Below, one piece after another: positions 55,713-64,000 of a DNA stretch of 64,000 bases. The position numbers were made by a program, and so were the translations under genes. The DNA is from Vallitalea sp. Lineage in GTDB: Bacteria; Bacillota; Clostridia; Lachnospirales; Vallitaleaceae. The notes under the pieces were generated by a model, which was given only the letters and a program-made list of their open reading frames with translations, made no database searches and had not been told where the DNA came from. The stretch spans positions 62,001 through 126,000 of the forward strand of contig NZ_JAOARO010000088.1 of NCBI RefSeq assembly GCF_025211055.1, written 5' to 3'. The first letter of the stretch is position 1. Every line of letters begins with the position of its first letter.

Positions 55713-56297
55713 TTGGTAACAGCTATTATCCTAGCAGCAGGTTTTTCTAGAAGGTTCGGTAGCGAAAAATTATTGATTAAATTAGATGGTAAACCTATAA
55801 TTGCCCATGTAATAGAAACAATAATTAAAAGTGAGTTCAAAGAAATTATACTTGTTTATCAAAATGAAGATATTAAAAAAATAGCTGAAAATTATAATGT
55901 ACAACATGTTTATAACGAATCAGCTATAACAGGTATGAGCAGTTCAATTAAATGTGCTATTATGAAAGCTTCTGAAACAGATGCATATATGTTTATTAAT
56001 GGTGATCAGCCATTTATTAATTCCCATGTCGTTGAAGATTTGATAACAACATTCAATTATAAAAAAGAAAGTATTATCGTTCCAAGATATAATGGTGAAA
56101 GAGGTAATCCAGTAATCTTTGGTTCTAAATGGAAAAATGATTTTCTTAAAATTACTGGAGATATCGGTGGTAGAAATATAATTAATGATAATAAAGAAGA
56201 AGTATATTATTTAGATATAACTGAAAATAAATGGGGGTTGGACATTGACACAAAAGAAGATTATTTAATTATTAAGGAGTTGAATGATAATGAATAG
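55713..56297 (+). CDS. MocA-like molybdenum cofactor nucleotidyltransferase
   Basis: A 194-residue NTP-transferase fold protein. The N-terminal nucleotide motif LAAGFSRRFGSEKLLIKLDG and the metal-binding FINGDQPF are as in MocA/YgfJ proteins that add CMP or GMP to molybdopterin. The TTG at 55713 follows GGAG by eight bases and gives MVTAIILAAG; the GTG at 55704 overlaps the site. It overlaps yqeC and the next gene. Confidence 0.86.
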   Translation: MVTAIILAAGFSRRFGSEKLLIKLDGKPIIAHVIETIIKSEFKEIILVYQNEDIKKIAENYNVQHVYNESAITGMSSSIKCAIMKASETDAYMFINGDQPFINSHVVEDLITTFNYKKESIIVPRYNGERGNPVIFGSKWKNDFLKITGDIGGRNIINDNKEEVYYLDITENKWGLDIDTKEDYLIIKELNDNE

Positions 56298-57075
56298 AGG
56301 TTTAGTTGTAGTAAGAGGAGGAGGAGATATTGCAAGTGGAACTATACATAGGCTTACAAAATGCGGGTTCAGAGTTGTAGTCCTAGAGATAGATAAACCA
56401 ACTGTTATACGAAGAACAGTTTCATTTGCAAATGCATTATTTGATAATGAAATTACTATAGAAAATATTAAGGCAGTTAGAGCAGATGATGTTAACGACA
56501 TTAAGAAATATCTGAATAATAATATTATTCCGATTCTAGTTGATGAATATGGTAAAAGTATTTATCAGTTAAAACCAGATATTGTGATAGATGCAATATT
56601 AGCTAAGAAGAATATGGGTACTAATATGGAGATGGCACCTATTGTCATAGGTTTAGGTCCAGGATTTACAGCAGGCAAAGATGTACATGCTGTCATTGAG
56701 ACAAATAGAGGACATGATCTAGGTAAAGTAATTTATAGTGGGAAGCCACAAAAGAATACTGGTATTCCAGGTAATATAGAAGGATACACCCACGAGAGGG
56801 TTATACGTTCTTCTCATGAAGGTAATGTAAGTGCTACAGCGAAGATAGGTGATACGGTTAATAAAGGTGATTGTATAGGATATGTAAATGAATTTCCCAT
56901 ATTAGCTCCTATAGATGGAGTAATAAGAGGATTGATAAAAAGCGGTTTACATGTTACAGAAAATTTTAAAATCGGAGATGTAGATCCTAGAGGAAAAATT
57001 GATTATTGTTTTACTATATCAGATAAGGCAAGAGCAGTAGCTGGAGGAGTTCTTGAAGCTATATTAACACTATGA
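56290..57075 (+). CDS. yqeB: YqeB-like selenium-dependent molybdenum hydroxylase maturation factor
   Basis: A 261-residue protein of the EF2563/YqeB family, with VRGGGDIASGTIHRL near the start, GLGPGFTAGKDVHAVIETNR in the middle and a C-terminal biotinyl-like region (APIDGVIRGLIKSGLHV). It acts with YqeC on cofactor maturation. The ATG at 56290 follows AAGGAG by nine bases, overlapping the previous gene by eight. It closes the plus-strand run. Confidence 0.85.
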   Translation: MNRGLVVVRGGGDIASGTIHRLTKCGFRVVVLEIDKPTVIRRTVSFANALFDNEITIENIKAVRADDVNDIKKYLNNNIIPILVDEYGKSIYQLKPDIVIDAILAKKNMGTNMEMAPIVIGLGPGFTAGKDVHAVIETNRGHDLGKVIYSGKPQKNTGIPGNIEGYTHERVIRSSHEGNVSATAKIGDTVNKGDCIGYVNEFPILAPIDGVIRGLIKSGLHVTENFKIGDVDPRGKIDYCFTISDKARAVAGGVLEAILTL

Positions 57076-57203
57076 CAAATTAAATAATATAATGACCTAT
57101 GTAAATAATTTATCCTTACTTTATATCTAAATCTTTTTTATACAAGTTTAGACCCATTTCGATCAATTACTATATACAAAAATCAAAATTAATTATACAA
57201 TTG

Positions 57204-57235
57204 CAATACACAAAATATTTTGTATCTTTGTATTG
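57204..57235. promoter_or_regulatory. Palindromic operator-like site before the PA-like gene
   Basis: A perfect 14-base palindrome ACAAAATATTTTGT (57210-57223) lies within CAATAC...GTATTG (57204-57235), 78 bp before the gene at 57313. The 237-bp gap holds nothing else I can name. It could be the binding site of a repressor of the toxin-like gene. Confidence 0.45.
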
Positions 57236-57312
57236 TTCAATGACTTTGTGCACAAGTAATTGAATGAGAGGTATGACAAAAAAATATATATAAAGAAAAG
57301 GAGATAAGTATT

Positions 57313-60300
57313 ATGAGCAGAAGAATAAAAGTTCTATTAATAGTGTTTGTTATGGTAATTAATATTGGATTAACTTCATATGCAAATGAACAAAATTTTA
57401 CAGATGAAAATTCTGTTGAGATGAAAGAAAATAAGGATGTAGTAAACAGAGAAGAGAAAAAACAAGATGTAGAATATAACCAAAATGAAGAGTTAATAAA
57501 AGGTCATGGTTTAATGGGTTATTACTATACAGGTTCCGACTTCAATGATGTAGCAACAATAAAACCAGTCGTTAATGGGAATTTAGGTATTTCTAAAGAT
57601 GAGAATACTGATATAAATTCTGCTTATTGGTATGGATATATTACACCACAACAAAGTGGTAAGTACGAATTATCTACATCTTATAGTAATGCTGTTGTAA
57701 TGATTGACGGGCAAGAAATTAATACTGAAATAAACTTAGATAAAGATACACAATACGAAGTTAGTATTACATATAAATCATCAAACCAAACTCCACAAAC
57801 GAAGCTTTTGCTTTATTGGAAAACTCCATCAAATGATACTAATGTAATAATACCTAACAAGAGTTTGGTTCTTCCTACTTTTAATAAGGAAGCCGAAAAA
57901 CAGGAATTATCTTTTGATAGAAAGATGTTATTTAATAGTCCACGATCTTCTAATCCTGTTATAGATACAGATAATGATTCAATACCTGATAGCATGGAAT
58001 CTGCTGGATATTGTGTAATACCTGATAAAAATGGTGTGCCAACACACGTTATATGGAAAGATTCATATAAAGGGTTATATACTAAGTATGTAACGTCACC
58101 TAATATGTGGAGTACAGATGATGATCCTTATAGTGATTATATGGAGACATCAAAAATAAAGATGGATTCTACTGTAACAAAAGAAGCAAGTCATCCATTA
58201 GTTTCTGCATATCCAATTATCGCAACTGAAGTAGAGAAATTTAATATTTCATTAAATAAAGATGTTAACAGTGGAACAGGAGGTTCAGATACTGTATCGG
58301 TTACAACAGATACTGGTGGAAGCAAAACAATTACTAATGAACATTCTCATTCTATAACACAGTCTTTAGAAGTTGGTACAAATGGTATTAATGCAAGTGC
58401 AAGTCATTCTCATTCATATACTCATTCAGAAGCCAATACAACTACTTGGAATAAATCAAATCAAAATACAAATGAGAAATCATGGACAAAATCAATAGGT
58501 ATGAATGAAGGGATCAATGCATATTTTGGTATTAACGTAAGATTCAAAAATATAGGTACAGCTCCAATATATCGATCAAGACCTGTTATATCATTAGTTG
58601 TGGAAAAGGGACGAATAGATGATACACTATATTCAATTAATCAATTACCGTCAAGAGTACCTGACATAATGCCTGACGAGTCATATCCTAAACAAGGTCA
58701 ATCTGCTATAGCAATGAATACATATGATGAAAAAGGAACACAGACAATGACTCTTGATAAAGCTACAGTTGAGACTTTACAAAAGGCAGGTAATTTTAGA
58801 GTCGAAACTAACCAGTTAAGAGGAAAGATTGCATATTATGATGATAATGGTAATATTACTACTAGAAATGAATGGAATGATTACATTACAAAAATAGAAA
58901 AGACAACAGCAAAATTTATACTAGATTCAAAGGAAACTGGAGTACAAATTAGAAATGTAGCTGCAAGAGGTAATGATAATATCGTAAGTATGTCAAAGGC
59001 TGACATAACTATAGGAGAAGCATTAAAAATTGCTTATGGGGCTGTAGAAAATGGTAATAATTTAGTACTTAATGGTTACATAATGGATAAGTCAAATATT
59101 GTAGTAGGTTTTACTGAAGATACTAAAAATAAATTAACCCAACAAAGCGGTAAAAAATTCTTAAATATGTTGCTAAGACCTGGAATGAAAATATATATTA
59201 AATGCTTAGAAAAAGATCAGAACAATATCCAAGCTCCAATAATTGAAGATATCTATACGGATTATGGAATAAATGAATTATCAAGAAGATTTGTAGAGCC
59301 ATTAACGGTTTTTAAATTCAAATTTCAAAATCCATATACACAATTAAAGAATATTAAGTTTAATTATCATAATAAGGAACTTATGAGACTTTCAAATGAC
59401 CCTGAATTTTGGGGTGAGAACGACGTACCGTATAAATATGTATGCAACAGACATAATATTGATCCGAATAAATATTCAGATAATGAATATATTTTGAGCA
59501 CAAAAAATCCTGATGTAACATATGATGAAGAATTTATCAATAAACGTGGTACATTAACATTTGAATATTTCAACGGCAAAATAATAAAAGTACCAGTTTC
59601 ATTTAAATTCAGAAACATATTAACAGATATGTCTAGATATGAATATAATAGAAAAAACTGGATGGGTCCTAATAATTTCTTAACTAATGTATTAGATTCA
59701 TATGCTATTAATCATGAGAATGTAGATGATACATATAATTATACAAAAGTAAATACATCTGATAAAGGAAAAGATTTAAATCAGTTTGATTATAGTAGTG
59801 GTTGGAGTTTTAAAAAGAATGATTCACATTATAAAGGAGATTATGCAACAAGTGAGACTAAGGATGCTACTGTTAGTATCAAATTTAAAGGAGAAAAAAT
59901 AGTTGTTTATGGTTACAAGGGTTCTGGACAAGGAAGAGCACAAGTATATATTGACGATAGATATATTGCTGAGATATCTAATAGTTCTAATAATTCAGGA
60001 ATAGATATTCTTTACAGTAGCCATAGGTTATCACAAGGTGATCATACATTAAAAATTAAAGTATTGGGAGAAAATGATACTAATAGTACAGGTAAATCGG
60101 TAACCATTGGTCATGCAGAGATAGGTAAACGCAAAAATAATATTCCTACAATACCAAGGTATATAACTGTACAGGATTCTGAAGTTGGAAATGACATTAA
60201 TCAATTTAAATTTGATAATTATTGGAATTCTGATTCAAGTACTCACTATACTAAAGCACTTAAATATAATGATTGTGCAGAAATGGAATTAAAATTTTTA

Positions 60301-60516
60301 GGTAAAAAAATAGACCTATATGGAGGCATATTTGGAGGAGACGAAAATGATGCATGTGGATGGGTATATATTGATGGCAAATATGTTGGAAGTATTGGTA
60401 AGAAAACAGGATTAATATTTAGTAAAGAATTAGAGCATGGTACTCATACCATTAAACTTAAAGTATTTGGTGATGGAAGTGGAAATATCGATAAGGCAGT
60501 TGTTCAAAGATATTAA
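57313..60516 (+). CDS. Protective antigen-like binary toxin B component
   Basis: A secreted protein of 1067 residues homologous to anthrax protective antigen and clostridial Ib/C2II. Signal peptide (VLLIVFVMVINIGLTSYA); PA14-like domain (about 60-185, HGLMGYYYTGSDFNDV, LLLYWKTPS); calcium-loop domain DTDNDSIPDSMESAGY (218-233); then the pore-forming region with YSDYMETSKI, EASHPLVSAYPI, GTAPIYRSRPVISL and RGNDNIVSMSKADITIGEALKIAYG. No RKKR furin site is seen. PA Phe427 (phi-clamp) lines up ungapped with Lys474. The C-terminal 250 residues are two related beta-sandwich domains (about 815-935 and 945-1067) instead of PA domain 4. No A component is adjacent. Confidence 0.88.
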   Translation: MSRRIKVLLIVFVMVINIGLTSYANEQNFTDENSVEMKENKDVVNREEKKQDVEYNQNEELIKGHGLMGYYYTGSDFNDVATIKPVVNGNLGISKDENTDINSAYWYGYITPQQSGKYELSTSYSNAVVMIDGQEINTEINLDKDTQYEVSITYKSSNQTPQTKLLLYWKTPSNDTNVIIPNKSLVLPTFNKEAEKQELSFDRKMLFNSPRSSNPVIDTDNDSIPDSMESAGYCVIPDKNGVPTHVIWKDSYKGLYTKYVTSPNMWSTDDDPYSDYMETSKIKMDSTVTKEASHPLVSAYPIIATEVEKFNISLNKDVNSGTGGSDTVSVTTDTGGSKTITNEHSHSITQSLEVGTNGINASASHSHSYTHSEANTTTWNKSNQNTNEKSWTKSIGMNEGINAYFGINVRFKNIGTAPIYRSRPVISLVVEKGRIDDTLYSINQLPSRVPDIMPDESYPKQGQSAIAMNTYDEKGTQTMTLDKATVETLQKAGNFRVETNQLRGKIAYYDDNGNITTRNEWNDYITKIEKTTAKFILDSKETGVQIRNVAARGNDNIVSMSKADITIGEALKIAYGAVENGNNLVLNGYIMDKSNIVVGFTEDTKNKLTQQSGKKFLNMLLRPGMKIYIKCLEKDQNNIQAPIIEDIYTDYGINELSRRFVEPLTVFKFKFQNPYTQLKNIKFNYHNKELMRLSNDPEFWGENDVPYKYVCNRHNIDPNKYSDNEYILSTKNPDVTYDEEFINKRGTLTFEYFNGKIIKVPVSFKFRNILTDMSRYEYNRKNWMGPNNFLTNVLDSYAINHENVDDTYNYTKVNTSDKGKDLNQFDYSSGWSFKKNDSHYKGDYATSETKDATVSIKFKGEKIVVYGYKGSGQGRAQVYIDDRYIAEISNSSNNSGIDILYSSHRLSQGDHTLKIKVLGENDTNSTGKSVTIGHAEIGKRKNNIPTIPRYITVQDSEVGNDINQFKFDNYWNSDSSTHYTKALKYNDCAEMELKFLGKKIDLYGGIFGGDENDACGWVYIDGKYVGSIGKKTGLIFSKELEHGTHTIKLKVFGDGSGNIDKAVVQRY

Positions 60517-60581
60517 TAGTAATAACTTAGTGTAAATAATCTTTTTAGAAATATCTAATTTTGTGTAAGTTAACTTAAATG

Positions 60582-60648
60582 CACTCTTTTCTTTCAATAA
60601 TTGAGATAAGTAAATCTCAGGATTATTGAAAGAAGGAGTGTTTTTTTT
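60582..60648 (+). terminator. Strong terminator of the PA-like gene
   Basis: A long stem (60582-60607 with 60614-60640, a few bulges) followed by eight T. It ends within the stop region of the convergent hydroxylase gene. Confidence 0.92.
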
Positions 60649-63217
60649 AATAGATTATACTATTTTTTTTGCTGTAAGGAGTATTAATAAGGGGTAAGCT
60701 AGTTCTGAATTTATTATCGTAGTTGTAATATGCATTAGATACAGCTGGTGCTGTAACTATAGAACAAATTTCTCCAATACCTTTTGCACCATGTGCCAAT
60801 CCCTTATGTTTTTTGCCTATAATTATGGGTTTGATTTCTGGAACCTTATTAGCCTTGAACAGTCCCAATGTACCGAATTTAGCAGTAGGTCTGCAATTAT
60901 CTAAAGGATAACTTTCAGTTAGTGCATAGCCAAGACTCATGACGGTTCCACCTTCAATTTGTCCTTCAATGGACTTTGGATTAATTGGAGTTCCAACATC
61001 GTGACATGCTACAATTCTTTTTATAGTTCCAATATCATTTAGTATTACAACATGTGTAGCGTAACCGTACGTAACATGACTGTAAGGATGCTCCTTGTCA
61101 GAACCTAAAGGATCAGTTACACAGGTGTATTCACCATAATATTCTTTACCCTCTAATTCTGATAATGATTTATCCTTCAGATCATTTTGTAATTTGATTG
61201 CCGCTATTCTTGCAGCTTCTCCTGTAAAAACTGTTTGTCTAGAAGCAGTAGAATTACCAGAATCAGGAGTCAAATAGGTATCAGGGGTACTATGTACAAT
61301 ATTATTAGGTGATATATTAATTACTTGACAAATCATTTGAGTAATAACTGTCGCTAGGCCTTGACCAACACAAGCTGCACTTGTATGAGTATATATTTTA
61401 TTATCTTTAATTATCAATCTGCATCTGCCTGTATCTGGGACACCAACCCCAAGTCCTGCATTTTTCATAGCACAAGCTATACCTACATATTTTTCATTTT
61501 CAAAATCTTCTTTTACAGCTTCTAATGTTTCAGCACAAGCTGTATATTCATCAGCAACTTGACCATTAGGAAGTATCTGACCTGGTCTTATAGCATTTCT
61601 ATATCGTATTTCCCAGGGTGATATTCCAACTAACTTTGCTAATTGGTTAATATTATTTTCAGTAGCAAAACAGCTCTGAGTAACACCAAAACCCCTAAAA
61701 GCCCCACCAGGTGGGTTATTGGTATATACTGCTTTTCCTAATATATCTACATCTTGATAATTATATGGCCCAGCAGCATGAGTACATGCCCTTTGGAGTA
61801 CAGGTCCTCCTAGGGATGCATAAGCACCTGTGTCAGATATGATAGTAGCTTTCATAGCTGTGAGATAACCATTCTCGTCACAAGCTGTTGTGAAATCCAT
61901 TTCCATTGCATGACGTTTTGGGTGTACTAGTATACTTTCTTTTCGTGTAAATGAAACTTTTACAGGTCTATGAGTTTTATATGCTAGTATAGCTGCAAGA
62001 TGTTGAACTGTCATATCTTCTTTTCCACCAAATGCTCCACCTACTATTTTACTGATAACTCTTACATTATCTTTATCTAAGCCTAATGCTTCGGTACATT
62101 CTCTGTGTGTCTGGTAGATACCCTGATCAGCACAATAAATTGTTATTTTACCATCTTTTTCAGGAACAGCAACTGCACATTCAGGTTCTAAAAAGGCATG
62201 TTCTGTAAAAGGAGTACTGTAATGGTTAGTTACAACATACTTGGAATTCTTGATTTTTTCATCTGCATTTCCTCTAACTAGATGTTCTATGGATAAGATA
62301 TTACCGTCTTCATGAAGTAGAGGAGCGTTGTCTGCTAAAGCTTCTGCTGGACATTTGACAGGTTTTAGTTCTTCATACTCAATATCAACCAGTGATTTTG
62401 CTTGTTCTAGAATTTCTTTTGTTTCTGCAGCAATCAGTACTATAGCATCACCTAAGCATCTTGTCTGACTTCCTTCTGGTATAAGTATATCCCAATCTTT
62501 CTTTAGATGACCAATCTTAGGTGAGCCTGGTAAATCTTTTGCAGTAATTATTGATATGACACCTTCCAGATTTTCAGCTTTACCAGTATTGATTTTTTTT
62601 ACAATTGCACGAGGATATTTGCTTCTAAGACAGCTTCCATATATAATACCGTCAATACGCATGTCATCTACATATTCTGCTTCCCCAAGTACTTTTGAGA
62701 TGGCATCAACTCTGTGCATGTTTTCTCCCACAAGACCAGTGAAAGAACATTCTGGTATATTAGTATTTTCTCTTAATAATTTTGCAGCTAGTTCTATTGC
62801 TTTTACTATCTTCACATAACCTGTACATCGGCAAATATTGTTTTTTATTGCCTCCCTTATTTGTTCTTCATTAGGGTCAGGCACTTTATCTATCAATCCT
62901 TTTGCACTAATAACCATACCAGGAGTACAAAAACCACATTGGACAGCACCAGCTTCTTTGAATGCATAGCTGTATACATTCTTTTCTCTTTCCGAAAAAC
63001 CTTCTACAGTTAAGATATCTTTTCCATTCAACTTATCAGTCCATAAAACACATGACTTAGTTGCTTTACCGTCAACCAGTACCATACATGCTCCACATGA
63101 ACCTTCCATACATCCATTTTTAACGGAAGTAAGATTTAATGTATCTCTTAGATAATTGATCAATTTCTGTTTCTTTGGTACAAAAACACGTTGTCCATTA
63201 ACAATAAAATCTGGCAT
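60647..63217 (-). CDS. Molybdopterin/2Fe-2S hydroxylase (selenium-dependent XDH type)
   Basis: An 856-residue protein. The N-terminal 2Fe-2S domain (1-150) has CMEGSCGAC, CGFCTPGM and NICRCTGY. The molybdopterin domain (about 165-856) has VGGAFGGKEDM, AFRGFGVTQ and the catalytic Glu in AKGIGEICS. There is no FAD domain, so electrons must pass to another subunit, probably the YgfK-like protein encoded upstream. Together with xdhC, yqeB and yqeC across the toxin gene this points to a selenium-dependent purine or xanthine hydroxylase. The ATG at 63217 follows GAGGTG by six bases; the GTG at 63226 overlaps the site. Confidence 0.9.
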   Translation of the reverse strand: MPDFIVNGQRVFVPKKQKLINYLRDTLNLTSVKNGCMEGSCGACMVLVDGKATKSCVLWTDKLNGKDILTVEGFSEREKNVYSYAFKEAGAVQCGFCTPGMVISAKGLIDKVPDPNEEQIREAIKNNICRCTGYVKIVKAIELAAKLLRENTNIPECSFTGLVGENMHRVDAISKVLGEAEYVDDMRIDGIIYGSCLRSKYPRAIVKKINTGKAENLEGVISIITAKDLPGSPKIGHLKKDWDILIPEGSQTRCLGDAIVLIAAETKEILEQAKSLVDIEYEELKPVKCPAEALADNAPLLHEDGNILSIEHLVRGNADEKIKNSKYVVTNHYSTPFTEHAFLEPECAVAVPEKDGKITIYCADQGIYQTHRECTEALGLDKDNVRVISKIVGGAFGGKEDMTVQHLAAILAYKTHRPVKVSFTRKESILVHPKRHAMEMDFTTACDENGYLTAMKATIISDTGAYASLGGPVLQRACTHAAGPYNYQDVDILGKAVYTNNPPGGAFRGFGVTQSCFATENNINQLAKLVGISPWEIRYRNAIRPGQILPNGQVADEYTACAETLEAVKEDFENEKYVGIACAMKNAGLGVGVPDTGRCRLIIKDNKIYTHTSAACVGQGLATVITQMICQVINISPNNIVHSTPDTYLTPDSGNSTASRQTVFTGEAARIAAIKLQNDLKDKSLSELEGKEYYGEYTCVTDPLGSDKEHPYSHVTYGYATHVVILNDIGTIKRIVACHDVGTPINPKSIEGQIEGGTVMSLGYALTESYPLDNCRPTAKFGTLGLFKANKVPEIKPIIIGKKHKGLAHGAKGIGEICSIVTAPAVSNAYYNYDNKFRTSLPLINTPYSKKNSIIY

Positions 63218-63222
63218 CGAAA

Positions 63223-64000
63223 TCACCTCATTAGAAAACTATATTTTTCATTTACAGTAGTTATTATGTTTTTAATATCTGCAGGTAGTGTATTATCATC
63301 GTTGTTAAGGTCAATCTTCAGGATCTCATCATTAAGCCTAATTCTGCATTCACTTCCATTGTTATTACACATATAGAATCCTTGATTTTTACTTTCTAAG
63401 AAATCTTTTTCTGTATTAAAAAGGGTGAATTTATCTTTATATGGTGCACTATCATATGGACAGAATACTTCGCAGTTACCACATTCGTTACATAAGCTGT
63501 CTATATGTATAATCTGTGACATGGACTTGCCAGGAACAGTGAGTGAGAGATTAGCCCTATTAGGACATACATCAACACATGTTTCACACACCATATTACA
63601 TTCAAGACATCTCTTACTTTCATTTTTTATATCATCAAATTTTTCTATAGTACCTTTTTTAACATAGGCATCTTCCATGTTTTGTTTATTAAAGTAAGTA
63701 CTGAAACCTTTGTCTTTTATATTTTCCTTATCCATAATAGACAAAGAGGATTTTATTGAATCCTCAATAGATTCTACAACTGTTGACGGACCACGAAGGG
63801 CATCACCTACAACATAGACATTTTCAATATTTGATTCACATGTTTCTTCATTTACTATTACATTATTATTTTCTGCCTTGATTCCATTAGATTTGAATAG
63901 GTAGGTATCAGTATTTTGACCAATAGCAGAGATAATTGAATCTGCATGAATGTTAACTTTATTTCCTGTTTTTATTGGTTTGCGTCTACCTGAACTATCA
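63223..64000 (-). CDS. YgfK-like selenate reductase subunit, C-terminal part (runs off window)
   Basis: The frame is open to the end of the window at 64000, so the N-terminal part is missing. Visible: an FAD/NAD-binding portion (DSIISAIGQNTDTY; NVYVVGDALRGPSTVVESI), then KRCLECNMVCETCVDVCPNR and CNECGNCEVFCPYDSAPYKD, two 4Fe-4S clusters, and a C-terminal beta region. This fits the end of YgfK, which partners with XdhD in E. coli. The internal TTG at 63744 is not the true start. The gene ends five bases before the start of the hydroxylase at 63217, so both are one operon. Confidence 0.85.
   Translation of the reverse strand, partial: DSSGRRKPIKTGNKVNIHADSIISAIGQNTDTYLFKSNGIKAENNNVIVNEETCESNIENVYVVGDALRGPSTVVESIEDSIKSSLSIMDKENIKDKGFSTYFNKQNMEDAYVKKGTIEKFDDIKNESKRCLECNMVCETCVDVCPNRANLSLTVPGKSMSQIIHIDSLCNECGNCEVFCPYDSAPYKDKFTLFNTEKDFLESKNQGFYMCNNNGSECRIRLNDEILKIDLNNDDNTLPADIKNIITTVNEKYSFLMR

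Noticed and set aside
57900..57960. Furin-type activation site in the PA-like protein
   Set aside because: The region between the PA14 and calcium domains holds DRKM and PRSS but no RKKR or RxxR cluster, so a furin site cannot be claimed.
63223..63744. Stand-alone 173-residue ferredoxin-like protein
   Set aside because: The frame continues without a stop to the window end with sequence typical of an FAD/NAD-binding domain, so this is the end of a larger YgfK-like protein.
1..64000. CRISPR arrays, tRNA or rRNA genes, transposases
   Set aside because: No regularly spaced repeats with unique spacers, no cloverleaf or rRNA-like GC-rich blocks, and no recombinase or transposase frame were seen.

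Overview
The window is AT-rich DNA from a spore-forming, low-GC Gram-positive bacterium, most likely a member of the Clostridia. This follows from AGGAGG-type ribosome binding sites with many TTG and GTG starts, a yqfD-phoH-yqfF-ybeY-dgkA-cdd gene order, BofC-like and SpoVB-like genes, agr-type signalling, and Gram-positive-type Pel genes without outer-membrane parts. A relative of Vallitalea or the Lachnospirales is my guess from the overall flavour; the sequence does not prove it. No rRNA, tRNA, CRISPR array, transposase or phage gene was seen.

Layout. 1-5.3 kb: conserved sporulation and housekeeping operon (yqfD end, phoH, a short yqfF/pgpH, ybeY, dgkA, a YerB lipoprotein, cdd with an in-frame amber codon). 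5.4-8.2 kb: a SpoVB-type flippase and a BofC-like protein with a doubled C-terminal domain. 8.2-10.7 kb: a secreted papain-like protease and a lipoprotein, bracketed by two near-identical copies of the end of the bofC-like gene plus its terminator. 10.8-16.4 kb: GH36 alpha-galactosidase and two flavoproteins separated by a 176-bp nested hairpin. 16.4-28.6 kb: a Gram-positive Pel exopolysaccharide locus. It has a divergent secreted GH114-like hydrolase, then a PelX-like SDR fused to PelD, PelE, a PelA-type deacetylase, PelF, PelG and a 1024-residue cell-surface protein of four FN3/carbohydrate-binding pairs.

28.6-41 kb: M32 carboxypeptidase, proB, DUF896, 5-formyl-THF cyclo-ligase, proA, a little-known three-gene unit with two tandem paralogues, a His/Cys-rich DUF1292 protein, two Nudix hydrolases and a Rieske flavoprotein. 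41.1-43.5 kb: ruvAB behind a promoter with a LexA-type SOS box, then a winged-helix regulator. 43.6-46.4 kb: an agr-type quorum-sensing module in which agrB and agrD are joined in one frame. 46.6-53.5 kb: zapA, a U32 peptidase, FtsW/RodA, a class B PBP, a Nudix hydrolase and a possible 41-residue ORF. 53.5-57.1 kb and 60.6-64 kb: genes for a selenium-dependent molybdenum hydroxylase (xdhC, a P-loop NTPase, yqeC, mocA-like and yqeB on the plus strand; a 2Fe-2S/molybdopterin hydroxylase and the end of a YgfK-like subunit on the minus strand). Between the two halves lies a large protein homologous to anthrax protective antigen and other binary-toxin B components.

The strongest leads are the protective-antigen-like protein with a changed phi-clamp position and new C-terminal domains, the SDR-PelD fusion whose SDR has lost its catalytic Tyr while PelD keeps a c-di-GMP I-site motif, the AgrB-AgrD read-through fusion, and the duplicated-terminator cassette.
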